DNA of 54,543 bases. It comes from Pseudooctadecabacter sp. GTDB lineage: Bacteria > Pseudomonadota > Alphaproteobacteria > Rhodobacterales > Rhodobacteraceae. Positions 8,453 to 18,428 of the stretch are shown here, one piece after another. The stretch covers positions 1 through 54,543 of the forward strand of contig NZ_JAHDGE010000020.1 in NCBI RefSeq assembly GCF_020627745.1, read 5' to 3'. Position 1 is the stretch's first letter. Each line of letters begins with the position of its first letter. The position numbers and the translations under genes are program-made. A model generated the notes under the pieces. That model was not told the DNA's origin and ran no database searches. It saw nothing but the letters and a program-made list of their open reading frames with translations.

Positions 8453-11400
8453 TGCGGTATATTTTCCTTTGGGCGGCTGTGATCTGGGCTGCTCTTGCCC
8501 CGCCGAATGCCAGTGCACAAACCAATGAAGACGACCGGTCCTTTATCACCGGACTGATCGAAGACGCGATCAACAACGATGAACTGACGGTGCGTCTGAT
8601 CGGGTTCGAGGGCGCGCTGAGTTCGCAGGCCACCGCTCAGGCGATCACCATTGCCGACCCTGATGGCGTGTGGCTGCGGATGGAGGATCTGGTATTTGAC
8701 TGGAACCGCTCTGCGCTGTTGGCCGGACGGGTCGAGATTGAAACACTCAGCGCCGAGGTGATCGACCTGATCCGCCTGCCGACGGCACAGCCCGGTGATG
8801 AGGCCCCGACCGCCGAGGCCACCCCCTTTGCGCTGCCCGAACTGCCGGTGTCGGTCGACATCCGCGAGGTTCTGGCCAGTGAGATCATCCTGACCGAGGC
8901 GCTGTTGGGCGAACCTGTGCGCGCCCGCTTCGAAGGGTCCCTCACCCTCAAGGACGGTGTGGGCGATGCGGACATTTTGCTGGAACGGATCGACGCCAAG
9001 ACAGGCTTTTTCGACATCGAGGCGCGCTTTGCCTCGGACACACGCGAACTTGCGTTGCTGTTGCGGGCTGAGGAGGGCGAAAACGGGATCGCTGCACGAC
9101 TTCTCAACTTGCCCGACCGGCCATCGGTCGCGCTGACCATCACCGGCGATGCACCGCTGGACGATTTTGTGGGCAACATCGCGTTGGCGACCGACGGGAT
9201 CGACCGTGTGACCGGCACGGCGCAGCTTTCGCGCCCGTCCGGCACGGTGGATCAGGTCTTCAAACTGGACCTGAGCGGCGATTTGCAGCCTCTGCTCGCT
9301 GACCAGTACGACCGGTTCTTCGGGGTCGAGACGCGCCTGACCGTCGAAGGCACGGCTTTCGGGACCGGCGGGCTGCGCCTGTCCGATCTGACCATCGCGT
9401 CCGACCAGCTGAACCTGCAAGGCTCGGCCCAGTTGGATGCCCAGAACTGGCCTGAACGGATCGACCTGCGCGGCCGGCTGGGTACGGCGGATGGCACCCG
9501 CGTGCTTCTGCCCGTTTCCGGCCCCTCAACCGAAGTCAGCGGCATGTCCCTGAATGTCCAGTACGACGTGAACGAGGGCAACGCTTGGACGGGATCCTTT
9601 GACATCACCTCCCTGCGGCGTGAAGGCCTCGCGATTGATACGCTGGCGCTGTCCGGTGGGGGCATCATCGAACCCGGCGCAGGTGCGGCACAAGGCCGGT
9701 TCAGCGCCGATCTGACCTATGCGGCACGGGGACTGGCGCTGGATGATCCGGCACTGGAACAGGCGATTGGCCGTGACATCGAAGGTACCATTGATCTGGG
9801 TCGCATCGAAAACGAACCTTTCGTGGTCAATGCACTGACCCTGGTTGGTGCCGGGATCGAGGCTGCGGGCACCGCGATCATCGACGGGCCGGACAACCGG
9901 TTTGCCACACGCGCCGACCTGACCATTTCGGCGCAGGATTTCAGCCGTTTTGCGGCCCTGTCCGGTCTTGATCTGCGCGGCGAGGGAACGATTGACCTTG
10001 AAGGCACGGCGCAACCCTTTGATGGTATTTTCGACTTTGATTTGCGCGCACAGACCCGCAATCTGGCCTTGGGGCTGGATCAGGTGGACCCCCTTCTGAC
10101 AGGGCTGACGCAACTGTCGGTGCAGGCACAGCGTGACACGACGGGGATCACCCTGCGGGGCATTGATCTGTCGGGCGACGCCCTGAAGGCCACGGGCCGT
10201 GCAGCGGTATCATCCAACGGCGCGACCGCGACCTTTGATGCACAAATCAGCGACATCGGCCTGATCGTGCCGGACCTGTCGGGCGCTGTGACGCTGGATG
10301 CGGATGTGGCCACCGATGCAGCCGGGGTCATTTCGCTGACGACCACAGCGCAGGCGCCGGATGCGGATGCCCGCATCAATGCACAGGCGCGTCCGGTTGA
10401 CGGCGGCTATGATGTGACGTCCACCGCAAGCGTGTCTCTTGCGGAATTGGGAACCTATGATGATCTGGCCGGACGCCCTCTTTCGGGGGGGGCGTCGGTC
10501 GATCTGGACGGACGCTACAACACCGCAACCGGTGCCTTTCTGGCCGATGTCGACGCGCGAACCGATGATGTGACCCTTGGCATGCCTCAGGTCGATCCCC
10601 TGCTTGCGGGGACGGCCCGTCTGACAGCCGTGGTGGAAGGTGACGAAGATGCCATCACCCTCCGGCAGGTTGATCTGGACGGCGATGCGGTGCAGGCCAC
10701 TGGAAACGGGACCGTGACCACCGCAGGACAGGCGACAGCCACCTTCGTGGCCCGGTTGACCGATCTGGGCCTGATTGCCCCGCAACTGTCCGGCCCCGCC
10801 GTGATCGAGGCCGATGTCTCCACCGACGAGGAGGGAACTATCACGCTGAGCGCCGATGCCGATGCGCCTCAAGCGCAGGCGACGGTCAATGCAGTGGCCC
10901 GCCAGATCGACGGCGGGTATGACGTGAACGGGGACGCCGATCTGTCCGTGAACGACCTTCGGCCCTATGGCGCGCTGGCCGGACAGTCCCTTTCAGGTGG
11001 GGTGTCCGTGGACGTTGACGGCCGATACAATACCGTCACAGGCGCGTTGCAGGCCGATGTTGACAGCCGGACACGCGACATCGGGGTGGGCACTCCGGTT
11101 GTGGACCGCATCCTTGCCGGGCTGGGCCGCGTCAACGCCGACGTCAGCCTGAGCGAAGCCGGACGTCTGCGCCTCGACGCCCTGGATGCTGTGTTTCCCA
11201 ATCTGACAGTTCGCGGCGATCTTGCGTCCTCCGGTGCCGACACGCAGGCAGACCTGTCCGTGCGATTGCGCGATGTGGCCCTTCTGGCGTCCGACTTTTC
11301 CGGACCCTTGGTTGCAGATATCACTGCCCGTCAGGATGCTGGCGGATGGACAGTGTCGGGCACAGCGGACGGGCCGGCGGGCACGTCGGCGCGGGCATCG

Positions 11401-12726
11401 GGCCGGGTCTCCAACTCCGGTCAGTTGGACCTTGATGTCTCCGGTTCGGCGCCCTTGGCGCTTGCCAACCTCTATATCGCCCCGCGCCAGATCAACGGGC
11501 GGGCGAACTTTGACCTGTCCGTCAACGGACCGCCTGCCCTATCGTCCGTGCGCGGCCCGGTGCGTATTGTCGATGCGCGACTGGCGGCCCCGACCCTTGG
11601 ACAGGCGATTGAAAATCTTAACGGTGCGCTGACACTGGCGGGCGGAACCCTGCGCATTGACCTTGCCGGCCAAAGCAGCGCGGGCGGGGATGTGACCGTC
11701 ACCGGCCCTGTCGATCTGGCATCCCCGTTTCAGGCCGCCCTGCGGGTCGGACTGTCCGGTATCGTGTTGCGTGATCCCAATCTGTACCGCACCACAGCGG
11801 ACGGCGCGATCACCGTGGATGGCCCCTTGGCCGGCGGAGCGCGCATTGCCGGACGGATTGATCTGGGGGCCGCCGAGATACAGGTGCCCACCACGGGGGC
11901 AAGTGCTTTGGGCAGCCTGCCACAGGTCACGCATCTTGGGCCCCGCACCGATGTGCGGACGACCTTGCAGAGGGCGGGTGTCGGGGTGCAGGCCGACAGC
12001 GGCGGACGCGCCGCAGCCGCGGGCCCTGCCTACCCCCTTGATCTGCTGATCCGCGCCCCAAGCCAGATATTTGTGCGCGGACGGGGCCTTGATGCGGAAC
12101 TGGGGGGTCAGTTGCGGCTGACCGGGACGACCAACGCCGTCATCCCGGTTGGACGATTCGATCTGGTACGCGGACGGCTTAGCATTCTGGGTCAGCGGTT
12201 CGAACTTGACGAAGGTTTCGCGCAGCTGCAGGGGGATTTTTCACCCTTCCTCCGGCTGGTCGCGCGGACCGAAACACAAACCGGTACGATCGTCAGCATC
12301 GTGGTGGAAGGCGAGCCGGACACCATTGATGTGCGGTTTGAAAGCACACCCGATCTGCCGCAGGACGAGGTGCTGGCGCAGCTGCTGTTCGGTCGTGATC
12401 TGTCGTCAATCTCTCCGCTGCAGGCCGTGCAGCTGGCCTCTGCCGTGGCAACGCTGGCGGGATCGGGCAACGGGGGTGTCATCAATTCCTTCCGGCAGGA
12501 TCTGGATCTGGACGATCTGGACATCATCACCGACGAAGAGGGCAATGCAGCCGTGCGGGCCGGTAAGTACCTGTCCGAGAACGTGTACACGGATGTGACC
12601 GTGGGCGCGGGCGGCACGTCCGAGATCAACCTCAACATCGACATCGACCGCAATTTCACCGCACGTGGAACGGTGACGTCGGACGGGGAAACATCTGTCG
12701 GGATCTTTTTCGAACGCGACTACTGA
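8452..12726 (+). CDS. tamB: TamB, translocation and assembly module (DUF490)
   Basis: A 1424-residue periplasm-spanning protein. The ATG at 8452 overlaps the tamA TGA (TGATG); a TTG three bases earlier is not needed. The N-terminus MRYIFLWAAVIWAALAPPNASA is a signal/anchor sequence, the long middle is beta-rich with alternating polar and hydrophobic strands (the lipid-groove architecture of AsmA/TamB proteins), and the C-terminal DUF490 domain (about residue 1050 on) ends in GIFFERDY, typical of TamB. The middle contains two clear and one diverged copies of a repeat of about 169-170 residues (DNA about 10030-11500). It works with TamA, encoded immediately upstream. Confidence 0.94.
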   Translation: MRYIFLWAAVIWAALAPPNASAQTNEDDRSFITGLIEDAINNDELTVRLIGFEGALSSQATAQAITIADPDGVWLRMEDLVFDWNRSALLAGRVEIETLSAEVIDLIRLPTAQPGDEAPTAEATPFALPELPVSVDIREVLASEIILTEALLGEPVRARFEGSLTLKDGVGDADILLERIDAKTGFFDIEARFASDTRELALLLRAEEGENGIAARLLNLPDRPSVALTITGDAPLDDFVGNIALATDGIDRVTGTAQLSRPSGTVDQVFKLDLSGDLQPLLADQYDRFFGVETRLTVEGTAFGTGGLRLSDLTIASDQLNLQGSAQLDAQNWPERIDLRGRLGTADGTRVLLPVSGPSTEVSGMSLNVQYDVNEGNAWTGSFDITSLRREGLAIDTLALSGGGIIEPGAGAAQGRFSADLTYAARGLALDDPALEQAIGRDIEGTIDLGRIENEPFVVNALTLVGAGIEAAGTAIIDGPDNRFATRADLTISAQDFSRFAALSGLDLRGEGTIDLEGTAQPFDGIFDFDLRAQTRNLALGLDQVDPLLTGLTQLSVQAQRDTTGITLRGIDLSGDALKATGRAAVSSNGATATFDAQISDIGLIVPDLSGAVTLDADVATDAAGVISLTTTAQAPDADARINAQARPVDGGYDVTSTASVSLAELGTYDDLAGRPLSGGASVDLDGRYNTATGAFLADVDARTDDVTLGMPQVDPLLAGTARLTAVVEGDEDAITLRQVDLDGDAVQATGNGTVTTAGQATATFVARLTDLGLIAPQLSGPAVIEADVSTDEEGTITLSADADAPQAQATVNAVARQIDGGYDVNGDADLSVNDLRPYGALAGQSLSGGVSVDVDGRYNTVTGALQADVDSRTRDIGVGTPVVDRILAGLGRVNADVSLSEAGRLRLDALDAVFPNLTVRGDLASSGADTQADLSVRLRDVALLASDFSGPLVADITARQDAGGWTVSGTADGPAGTSARASGRVSNSGQLDLDVSGSAPLALANLYIAPRQINGRANFDLSVNGPPALSSVRGPVRIVDARLAAPTLGQAIENLNGALTLAGGTLRIDLAGQSSAGGDVTVTGPVDLASPFQAALRVGLSGIVLRDPNLYRTTADGAITVDGPLAGGARIAGRIDLGAAEIQVPTTGASALGSLPQVTHLGPRTDVRTTLQRAGVGVQADSGGRAAAAGPAYPLDLLIRAPSQIFVRGRGLDAELGGQLRLTGTTNAVIPVGRFDLVRGRLSILGQRFELDEGFAQLQGDFSPFLRLVARTETQTGTIVSIVVEGEPDTIDVRFESTPDLPQDEVLAQLLFGRDLSSISPLQAVQLASAVATLAGSGNGGVINSFRQDLDLDDLDIITDEEGNAAVRAGKYLSENVYTDVTVGAGGTSEINLNIDIDRNFTARGTVTSDGETSVGIFFERDY
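10030..11500 (+). repeat. tandem imperfect repeats of about 170 residues inside tamB
   Basis: Matching blocks occur in register: QVDPLLTGLTQL then QVDPLLAGTARL; GITLRGIDLSGDALKATG then AITLRQVDLDGDAVQATG; LSGGASVDLDGRYNTATGA then LSGGVSVDVDGRYNTVTGA. The threonine codon in the shared ARTDD/QTRN position falls at 10054, 10561 and 11071, giving periods of 507 and 510 bases. The third copy is much more diverged after VDRILAGLGRV. Copies are similar in protein but not identical in DNA, so the duplication is not recent. Confidence 0.75.
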
Positions 12727-12735
12727 TAAATTCGA

Positions 12736-12786
12736 ATGGGCTGCGCCCATCCGATCCGGGCGCGCGCTGCGCGCGCGCCCGTTTTT
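12736..12786 (+). terminator. double hairpin with T-run terminating tamAB
   Basis: Directly after the tamB stop lies a first hairpin, ATGGGC-TGC-GCCCAT (12736-12750), then a very stable one, stem GGGCGCGCGC (12758-12767), loop TGC, stem GCGCGCGCCC (12771-12780), followed by GTTTTT (12781-12786). This is a textbook intrinsic terminator for the + strand. The A-run needed for a bidirectional terminator is absent, so the convergent opp operon (stop at 12820) is probably terminated by other means. Confidence 0.85.
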
Positions 12787-12814
12787 CAGGTATTTGAGAA
12801 CCAGAGAATTAAAG
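12787..12814 (+). repeat. short dispersed motif (GGTATTT...GAACCAGAGAA type)
   Basis: The sequence CAGGTATTTGAGAACCAGAG immediately after the terminator closely resembles the minus-strand sequence at 5447-5470 (AGGTATTTTTGAACCAGAGA) and more loosely that at 22171-22196 (GAGTATTTTTGGCAAAACGA). All three are intergenic, next to gene ends or starts. It may be a lineage-specific dispersed element or conserved end-of-gene signal; function unknown. Confidence 0.4.
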
Positions 12815-12819
12815 CCGTG

Positions 12820-14652
12820 CTAAGCCGTCAAGCCGGGTGATCCAAGGGCGGGATCGTGTTCGGCCACAAAATGACCCGGCGCGATTTCAACCATGCGCGG
12901 GCGGTATTGATCCGCGTCGGGGTCATCCACCAGTCTGGACGGCATGAACCGCAACTGGGCACGGCTGTCGAGGGGGCTGGGCAAATCCCCTTCGAGGATG
13001 AGCCGGTCTTTCGCCCGTTCAATCTTCGGATCGGGGGTCGGGACCGCCGAAATCAAGGCTTTTGTATAGGGATGCGTCGCATTTTCATAAATCTGGTCGC
13101 GGCCTGCATATTCGACCACGCGCCCCAGATAGAGGACCATGATGCGGTGGCTGACCTCCCGGACCACGCTGAGGTCGTGAGAGATGAACATCATCGTCAG
13201 GTCCATCTTCTTTTGCAGTTCGATCAACAGGTCGATGACCTGCGCCTGGACGGACACATCAAGCGCCGACACCGCCTCATCGCAAATCACCAGTTTGGGT
13301 TCGGTGATGATGGCGCGGGCGATGCCCACACGTTGGTTTTGGCCACCTGAGAGTTCGTGCGGGTATCGGTTGATCATGTCAGGGTCGAGGTCGACCTGCG
13401 CCAGCATTTCACGCACCCGGGCGGTGCGGTCGCTCCGGTTCATGTCGGGACGGTGAAGTTGCAGCGGTTCGGCAATCGACGCGCCGATGGTCATGCGCGG
13501 GTTGAGGGACGCCAGCGGGTCCTGAAACACGATTTGCAGGTCCTTGCGCAGGCTCCGCATCTGGCCACGTTCCCAACCGGAGATGTCCTGGCCCAGCCAT
13601 GCGACCGTCCCGTCTGTGGGCGGGATCAGGTTCAGCACCCCGCGTGCAAGGGTGGATTTGCCGCAGCCACTTTCCCCCACAACACCCAGTGTTTCGCCGG
13701 GGCGCAGGTCAAACGACACGCCGTCCACAGCCCGAAGCATCTTTGTGCGCCCGAACAATCCGCCTGACATGCGGATCGGAAAATGGACCTTCATGTCGTC
13801 GACCTTGAGGATCGGGTCCTGAGGGGCGATGGGTTCAATCGACGGGCGACCGCCGCGGTCCAACTGGTCAATGCGCGGAACGGAGGACAGCAGCATCTTG
13901 GTATAGTCGTGCTGGGGGTCATAGAAAATCTGGTCGACCGGTCCGGCCTCGACAATCTCACCTTTGCGCATGACGATGATGCGCTGGCACATGCGGGCAA
14001 CGACGCCCATGTCGTGGGTGATCAGCGCGATGCCGGTGTTGGTCTCACGCCGCAGATCGTCCATCAGTTCGAGGACTTGCGCCTGCACCGTCACATCAAG
14101 CGCCGTCGTAGGTTCATCGGCCAACAAAAGCTCTGGTTCGCAAAGCATCGCCATGGCGATCATCACGCGCTGACGCATCCCGCCGGAGAGTTCATGCGGG
14201 TACTGGCGCATCCGGCGCGCGGCCTCGGGGATGCGGACCTTTTCGAGCCAAGCGATGCATTTTTCGTCCGCCGCGCGGCCGGTCAGGCCTTTGTGGATTT
14301 GCAGGATTTCGCGCATCTGCTGGCCGATTTTCATTTGCGGTGTCAGGGCCGTCAGCGGGTCCTGAAAGATCATCGACATCTTGGCACCGCGGATTTTTTC
14401 AAGCTGGCGCGTGGGCATCGACAGCATGTCCTGGCCGTCAAATTCGATCATCCCCTCTGCACGGCCATTGCGCGCCAGAAGCTGCATGGCCGACAGGGCC
14501 GATTGGCTTTTGCCGGACCCGGATTCGCCGACAATGCCCAGACACTCGCCCGGAGCCACGTCAAAGGTTACGCCTTTGACGGCGTCGACCGTGCCGTCGG
14601 GGGTTTCGAATTTTACAGTCAGGTCTTTGACCGACAAAATGGGTTTGGTCAT
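12820..14652 (-). CDS. fused oligopeptide ABC transporter ATP-binding protein (OppD-OppF)
   Basis: A 610-residue cytoplasmic ATPase containing both subunits that are separate in E. coli. The first half (OppD/DppD-like) has Walker A GESGSGKS, signature LSGGMRQRV and Walker [15 protein letters not shown]. The second half (OppF/DppF-like) has Walker A GESGCGKS, signature [14 protein letters not shown] and [14 protein letters not shown]. Each half ends in the oligopeptide-type tail ([12 protein letters not shown] in the second). I start it at 14652 ([11 protein letters not shown]), one base after the oppC stop; a longer frame to 14700 lies inside oppC. It powers the OppBC pore. Such fusions are common in alphaproteobacterial peptide transporters. 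Confidence 0.93.
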   Translation of the reverse strand: MTKPILSVKDLTVKFETPDGTVDAVKGVTFDVAPGECLGIVGESGSGKSQSALSAMQLLARNGRAEGMIEFDGQDMLSMPTRQLEKIRGAKMSMIFQDPLTALTPQMKIGQQMREILQIHKGLTGRAADEKCIAWLEKVRIPEAARRMRQYPHELSGGMRQRVMIAMAMLCEPELLLADEPTTALDVTVQAQVLELMDDLRRETNTGIALITHDMGVVARMCQRIIVMRKGEIVEAGPVDQIFYDPQHDYTKMLLSSVPRIDQLDRGGRPSIEPIAPQDPILKVDDMKVHFPIRMSGGLFGRTKMLRAVDGVSFDLRPGETLGVVGESGCGKSTLARGVLNLIPPTDGTVAWLGQDISGWERGQMRSLRKDLQIVFQDPLASLNPRMTIGASIAEPLQLHRPDMNRSDRTARVREMLAQVDLDPDMINRYPHELSGGQNQRVGIARAIITEPKLVICDEAVSALDVSVQAQVIDLLIELQKKMDLTMMFISHDLSVVREVSHRIMVLYLGRVVEYAGRDQIYENATHPYTKALISAVPTPDPKIERAKDRLILEGDLPSPLDSRAQLRFMPSRLVDDPDADQYRPRMVEIAPGHFVAEHDPALGSPGLTA

Positions 14653-14653
14653 A

Positions 14654-15574
14654 TCAACGATCCTTCGGATCGAGTGCGTCGCGCAGGCCGTCGCCCACAA
14701 AGAAGAACGCGAAAAGGGTGATGAGGAAGAACGCCAGCGGGAACAGCAGCATCCACAATGTGCCGTTGTTCATCTGCCGCGCGCCCAAGTTGATCAATGC
14801 GCCAAGGGACGTGTTGGGTTCCTGCACGCCGAGGCCAAGATAGCTGACGAAACTTTCGAACAGGATAATCTCGGGGATCAGCAGGGTCGCATAGACGATG
14901 ACGATGCCCGCCAGATTGGGCACGATGTGGCGCAGGATGATGGTGAAGGTCGGCACGCCGGAGGCCACGGCGGCCTCGACGAATTCCTTGTTCTTGATGG
15001 TCAGGGTCTGGCCCCGCGCGATCCGCGCCATGTTGAGCCATGAAATCAGGCCGATGCCGATGAACAGCATCAGCAGCGATTGGCCGAAGATCACCAGCAT
15101 CAGGATCAGAACAAACATGAACGGGATGGACAGCAGGATATCGACTGTCCGCATCATGATGTTGTCCACCCGCCCCCCGACATAGCCCGACACAGCGCCG
15201 TAAAGCGTGCCGATAAACACGGCCACAAAGGACCCGACCACGCCGACCAGCAGCGAAATTCCGGTGCCCTGCACCACGCGGGCATACAGGTCGCGCCCGT
15301 CCTGATCGACGCCAAAGTAGTGGCCGGTTTCAATGGACGGCACACCGCGATAGGCGTTGGCCCCCATCAACGAAAAGTCCACGAAATCAGGTTCATATTG
15401 CGCGATCAACCCGCCGAAGACGGCGAAGACCGTCATCAGGATCAAGGTGATCAATCCCAGCACGGCGGCCTTGTTGCGCAAGAACCGCGCACGGGCGTCC
15501 TGCCACAGCGACCGGCCTTTGACGGGGGCGTCAGGCAGTTCCGCAAGAACATCGACTTGTCTGGCTCCGAACAT
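14654..15574 (-). CDS. oppC: oligopeptide ABC transporter permease (OppC)
   Basis: A 306-residue inner-membrane permease. The start at 15574 (MFGARQVDVLAEL) has a GAGGGG six bases upstream and lies ten bases after the oppB stop; a start at 15634 would run into oppB. An N-terminal cytoplasmic segment (WQDARARFLRNKAAVLGL) leads into the first helix, as in OppC/DppC. The ABC-coupling EAA loop is EFVEAAVASGVPTFTIILRH. It forms the pore with OppB. Confidence 0.93.
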   Translation of the reverse strand: MFGARQVDVLAELPDAPVKGRSLWQDARARFLRNKAAVLGLITLILMTVFAVFGGLIAQYEPDFVDFSLMGANAYRGVPSIETGHYFGVDQDGRDLYARVVQGTGISLLVGVVGSFVAVFIGTLYGAVSGYVGGRVDNIMMRTVDILLSIPFMFVLILMLVIFGQSLLMLFIGIGLISWLNMARIARGQTLTIKNKEFVEAAVASGVPTFTIILRHIVPNLAGIVIVYATLLIPEIILFESFVSYLGLGVQEPNTSLGALINLGARQMNNGTLWMLLFPLAFFLITLFAFFFVGDGLRDALDPKDR

Positions 15575-15584
15575 GTTATGCCCC

Positions 15585-16526
15585 TCAATACCGGATTTTC
15601 GGGTCAAGCCACGCGTAGAGGATATCGACCACAAGGTTGAACAGGATGGTCAGCGCGCCGACCAATACGGTGATGCCCATGATGACGGCATAGTCGCGGT
15701 TGAAGGCGGAGTTCACGAAGAACTGCCCGATGCCACCGGTTGAAAAGGCCACGTCCACAACGACGGACCCGGTGATCATTCCGACGACGGCCACGCCCAC
15801 GTATGAGATCACGGGCAACATCGCCGGCTTCATCGCGTGCCGCCACACAACGCGCCGCATGGGCAGGCCTTTGGCGCGGGCGGTGCGGATAAAATTGGAA
15901 TTCAACGTCTCCAACATCGACGACCGCGTGATCCGTGCAATAGACGCCATGTAAGACGTACTCAGCGCGATGACGGGCATGATCACGTGATCCCATTGCC
16001 CGCCGTTCCAGCCGCCGCCGGGCAACCACGGCCCGCCAAAATAAAGCGCAGGCATCAGGGTAAAAAACAGCACCAGCAGTGGTGCCATGACGAAATTGGG
16101 CAGGGCCTGTGCGCCGATGGTTATGCCGACGGCCAGATAATCCAGCCACGTGTTCTGGCGCAATGCCGCCGCCACGCCAAGGCTGACACCGACAACCACA
16201 GCCACCAGCGCGGACCACGCGCCATAGGTCAACGTCACAGGAAAGCCTTGCGCGATGACGTCATTCACCGTGCGGTCGCGGTACTGGAATGAGGGGCCGA
16301 AATCGAAATAAAGGACCACGTTTTTGACGTAGTCGAACATCTGTTTCCAATAGGGCTGATCCAGCCCGTAGCGTTCCAGCACGTTGGCCATGACTTCGGG
16401 CGGCAGCGGGCGTTCACTGTCGAAGGGGCCGCCGGGGGCCGCAAACATCAACACGAACGAAAATACGACAAGGATCAACAACGTCGGCACGGCAATGGCC
16501 AGACGTCGGACGATATAGGCAAACAT
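15585..16526 (-). CDS. oppB: oligopeptide ABC transporter permease (OppB)
   Basis: A 313-residue inner-membrane permease with six predicted helices. It begins MFAYIVRRLAIAVPTLLILV, the usual first helix of OppB/DppB proteins, and has the EAA loop FIRTARAKGLPMRRVVWRHA. The start has GGGGGA seven bases upstream. The closing DILYAWLDPKIRY is also typical. It lies second in oppA-oppB-oppC-oppDF and is separated from oppA by a hairpin (16552-16581). Confidence 0.94.
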   Translation of the reverse strand: MFAYIVRRLAIAVPTLLILVVFSFVLMFAAPGGPFDSERPLPPEVMANVLERYGLDQPYWKQMFDYVKNVVLYFDFGPSFQYRDRTVNDVIAQGFPVTLTYGAWSALVAVVVGVSLGVAAALRQNTWLDYLAVGITIGAQALPNFVMAPLLVLFFTLMPALYFGGPWLPGGGWNGGQWDHVIMPVIALSTSYMASIARITRSSMLETLNSNFIRTARAKGLPMRRVVWRHAMKPAMLPVISYVGVAVVGMITGSVVVDVAFSTGGIGQFFVNSAFNRDYAVIMGITVLVGALTILFNLVVDILYAWLDPKIRY

Positions 16527-16539
16527 GGATCAGTCCCCC

Positions 16540-16581
16540 AAAAACGACATCCGCGCCGCACCCGATGACGGGCGCGACGCG
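16540..16581 (-). terminator. oppA-oppB intergenic hairpin with T-run (likely attenuator)
   Basis: On the minus strand a GC-rich hairpin has outer stem CGCG/CGCG, a two-base internal loop, inner stem GCGCCCG/CGGGTGC (one G-U pair) and loop TCAT, spanning 16581-16552. Seven bases later comes TTTTT (16544-16540). It sits between the binding-protein gene and the permease genes, where partial termination or 3' end protection would raise oppA output over oppBC. Confidence 0.6.
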
Positions 16582-16600
16582 GTTTCATGCGGTCTAGACC

Positions 16601-18244
16601 TTATTCACCAGCGGTGATGTAGAGGTCTTTGGAGTACCAGTTCTGAAGGAAGTTTTCCGTGGGCCAGTTGGCCAGGTTCTCGTCCTTCATGCGCACGGAG
16701 GCGTAGTGATAGATCGGCAGGATCGCGGTCTCTTCCGAGGCGATCTGTTCGATCTGCTGATAGATCGGCATTGCGTCTTCGGCGGTTTTTGCCTCAGTCA
16801 GAAGGGCGTCGATCTCTTCGTTGACGAACTTGCCGTCGTTGTAGGACGAGGCAGAGTTGAAGAGGTCAAGGTAGGTGCTTGGCTCGTTGTAATCCGCACA
16901 CCAGCCCGCACGCGCGACCTGATAGTTCTGCTCGGACCGGGTATCGAGGTAGGTCGCCCATTCCTGATTGGCCAGTTCGGTTTCGACACCCAAGGTCTGT
17001 TTCCACATCTGACCAATCGCAACAGCGATGGACCGGTGGCTGTCGGATGTGTTGTAGAGAATTTCAACCGTCAGCGGTTCACCATCGGTGCCATATCCAG
17101 CACCAGCGATCAGTTCTTGCGCTTTGGCGTTCCGCTCCTCTTGGGTCATGTTGGCGATGTCGATGTCGGGGGTTTCCCAACCGGCCACAGCCCAGTGCGT
17201 AAAGGTGTAGGCCTCTTTCTGACCACCGGCCAGAATGTTGTCCACGATAACCCCACGGTCAATCGCCAGCGACAGCGCCTCGCGCACGTCGGCGTTTTGC
17301 AGTGCCGGGTTGCCGCTGTCGGTGTGGTTGATCAGGTAGTAGTAGGAACACGAGGACGGGAAGCTCAGCGCCTCATCGGGGTATTCCTCGCTCAGACGCG
17401 GGAACTGGCCTGCGGGCACATCCATCACCAGATCAAGTTCACCGGCCAGATAGCGGGTCAGGGCCTGATTGCTGTCGTTGATGATCAGGGCGGTGACTTC
17501 GTCGATGATGGTGTTTTCATTGTCCCAATACATCTCGTTGCGCACGCGGGTCAGCTTTTCACCGGGCACGTATTCGGACAGCACGTAGGCGCCGTTTGAG
17601 ACAAAGTTTTCGGGCGACGTGTAATCCTCACCACCGGCCTCAACCGCGGCGCGGTTTGCGGGGAACGTGGTCGGGAAGGTCGTCATCTGCGGGAAATAGG
17701 GACGCGGTGCGTCGATCTGATAGACCACCGTGCGGTCATCGGGGGCAGAGATGCCCAGTTCCTCAACAGGCATTTCACCGGCCACAACAGCCGCAGCGTT
17801 CAGCACGCCCATCACTTCGACATACCAGGAATACGGGGATGCGGTTTCAGGATCAGCCGCACGCTGCAGACCGTAGACAAAATCACCAGCCACAACCGGA
17901 TCACCATTGGACCAGACGGCATTTTCACGCAGCGTGAATGTATAGGTCATCCCGTCGTCGGACACCTCGAAGGATTCAGCGACACCCGGCACGGCTTCAC
18001 CGGCGGCGTTTTCGACCATCAGACCTTCGAACAGGTCGCGCGCCACGGAGGACCCTTCGACGTCTTCAACCAGCTGCGGGTCGATGGAGGGAAAATCGTC
18101 GATGATGGAATAGGAGAAACTTTGTTCAGACGCCAGCGGCTCACCTGTTTCGGGGTGTGTGGCATGGCCGTCCGCCCAAGCGGCGCCAGCGCCGGCGATC
18201 ATCAAGGCGGCGGTCGATGCCAGAAGTTTTGAATGCAGTGTCAT
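16601..18244 (-). CDS. oppA: oligopeptide ABC transporter substrate-binding protein (OppA)
   Basis: A 547-residue periplasmic binding protein of the SBP_bac_5 family. The start at 18244 (MTLHSKLLASTAALMIAGAGAAWA) gives a clean signal peptide and has AGGGAG six bases upstream. The mature part has the OppA-type SIDPQLVEDVEGSSVARDLF block near the N-terminus and RAGWCADYNEPSTYLDLF near residue 455, which points to the OppA/MppA branch (oligopeptide or murein-peptide ligands) over DppA. Ligand specificity cannot be read from sequence. It heads oppA-B-C-DF; an inverted-repeat operator candidate lies upstream at 18370-18387. Confidence 0.92.
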   Translation of the reverse strand: MTLHSKLLASTAALMIAGAGAAWADGHATHPETGEPLASEQSFSYSIIDDFPSIDPQLVEDVEGSSVARDLFEGLMVENAAGEAVPGVAESFEVSDDGMTYTFTLRENAVWSNGDPVVAGDFVYGLQRAADPETASPYSWYVEVMGVLNAAAVVAGEMPVEELGISAPDDRTVVYQIDAPRPYFPQMTTFPTTFPANRAAVEAGGEDYTSPENFVSNGAYVLSEYVPGEKLTRVRNEMYWDNENTIIDEVTALIINDSNQALTRYLAGELDLVMDVPAGQFPRLSEEYPDEALSFPSSCSYYYLINHTDSGNPALQNADVREALSLAIDRGVIVDNILAGGQKEAYTFTHWAVAGWETPDIDIANMTQEERNAKAQELIAGAGYGTDGEPLTVEILYNTSDSHRSIAVAIGQMWKQTLGVETELANQEWATYLDTRSEQNYQVARAGWCADYNEPSTYLDLFNSASSYNDGKFVNEEIDALLTEAKTAEDAMPIYQQIEQIASEETAILPIYHYASVRMKDENLANWPTENFLQNWYSKDLYITAGE

Positions 18245-18369
18245 TGATATGCTCCCTGTTGTGGACATCCCGCCATCCAGGCTGCGGTGTCCGTTTGCGT
18301 TCCTGTGATGCTCACAAGATTGCGTTCAATCCTTGAGGGAGTCGCATAAGGATGCAAGGGGCGCATCAA

Positions 18370-18387
18370 ATTTACCAAACGGTAAAT
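18370..18387. promoter_or_regulatory. ATTTACC-AAAC-GGTAAAT inverted repeat, likely repressor operator
   Basis: A perfect 7-base inverted repeat with a four-base centre lies between the end of ureG (18429) and the start of oppA (18244). The TTTACC-N4-GGTAAA shape resembles TetR-family operators known in proteobacteria. Its position about 125 bases upstream of the oppA start suggests control of the opp operon. The cognate regulator is not obvious; the only TetR gene in the window is at 33751-34314. Confidence 0.55.
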
Positions 18388-18428
18388 AGCCAAATTGTTT
18401 GCAAAAGCGCAAAGGTTGACCAGATTGA

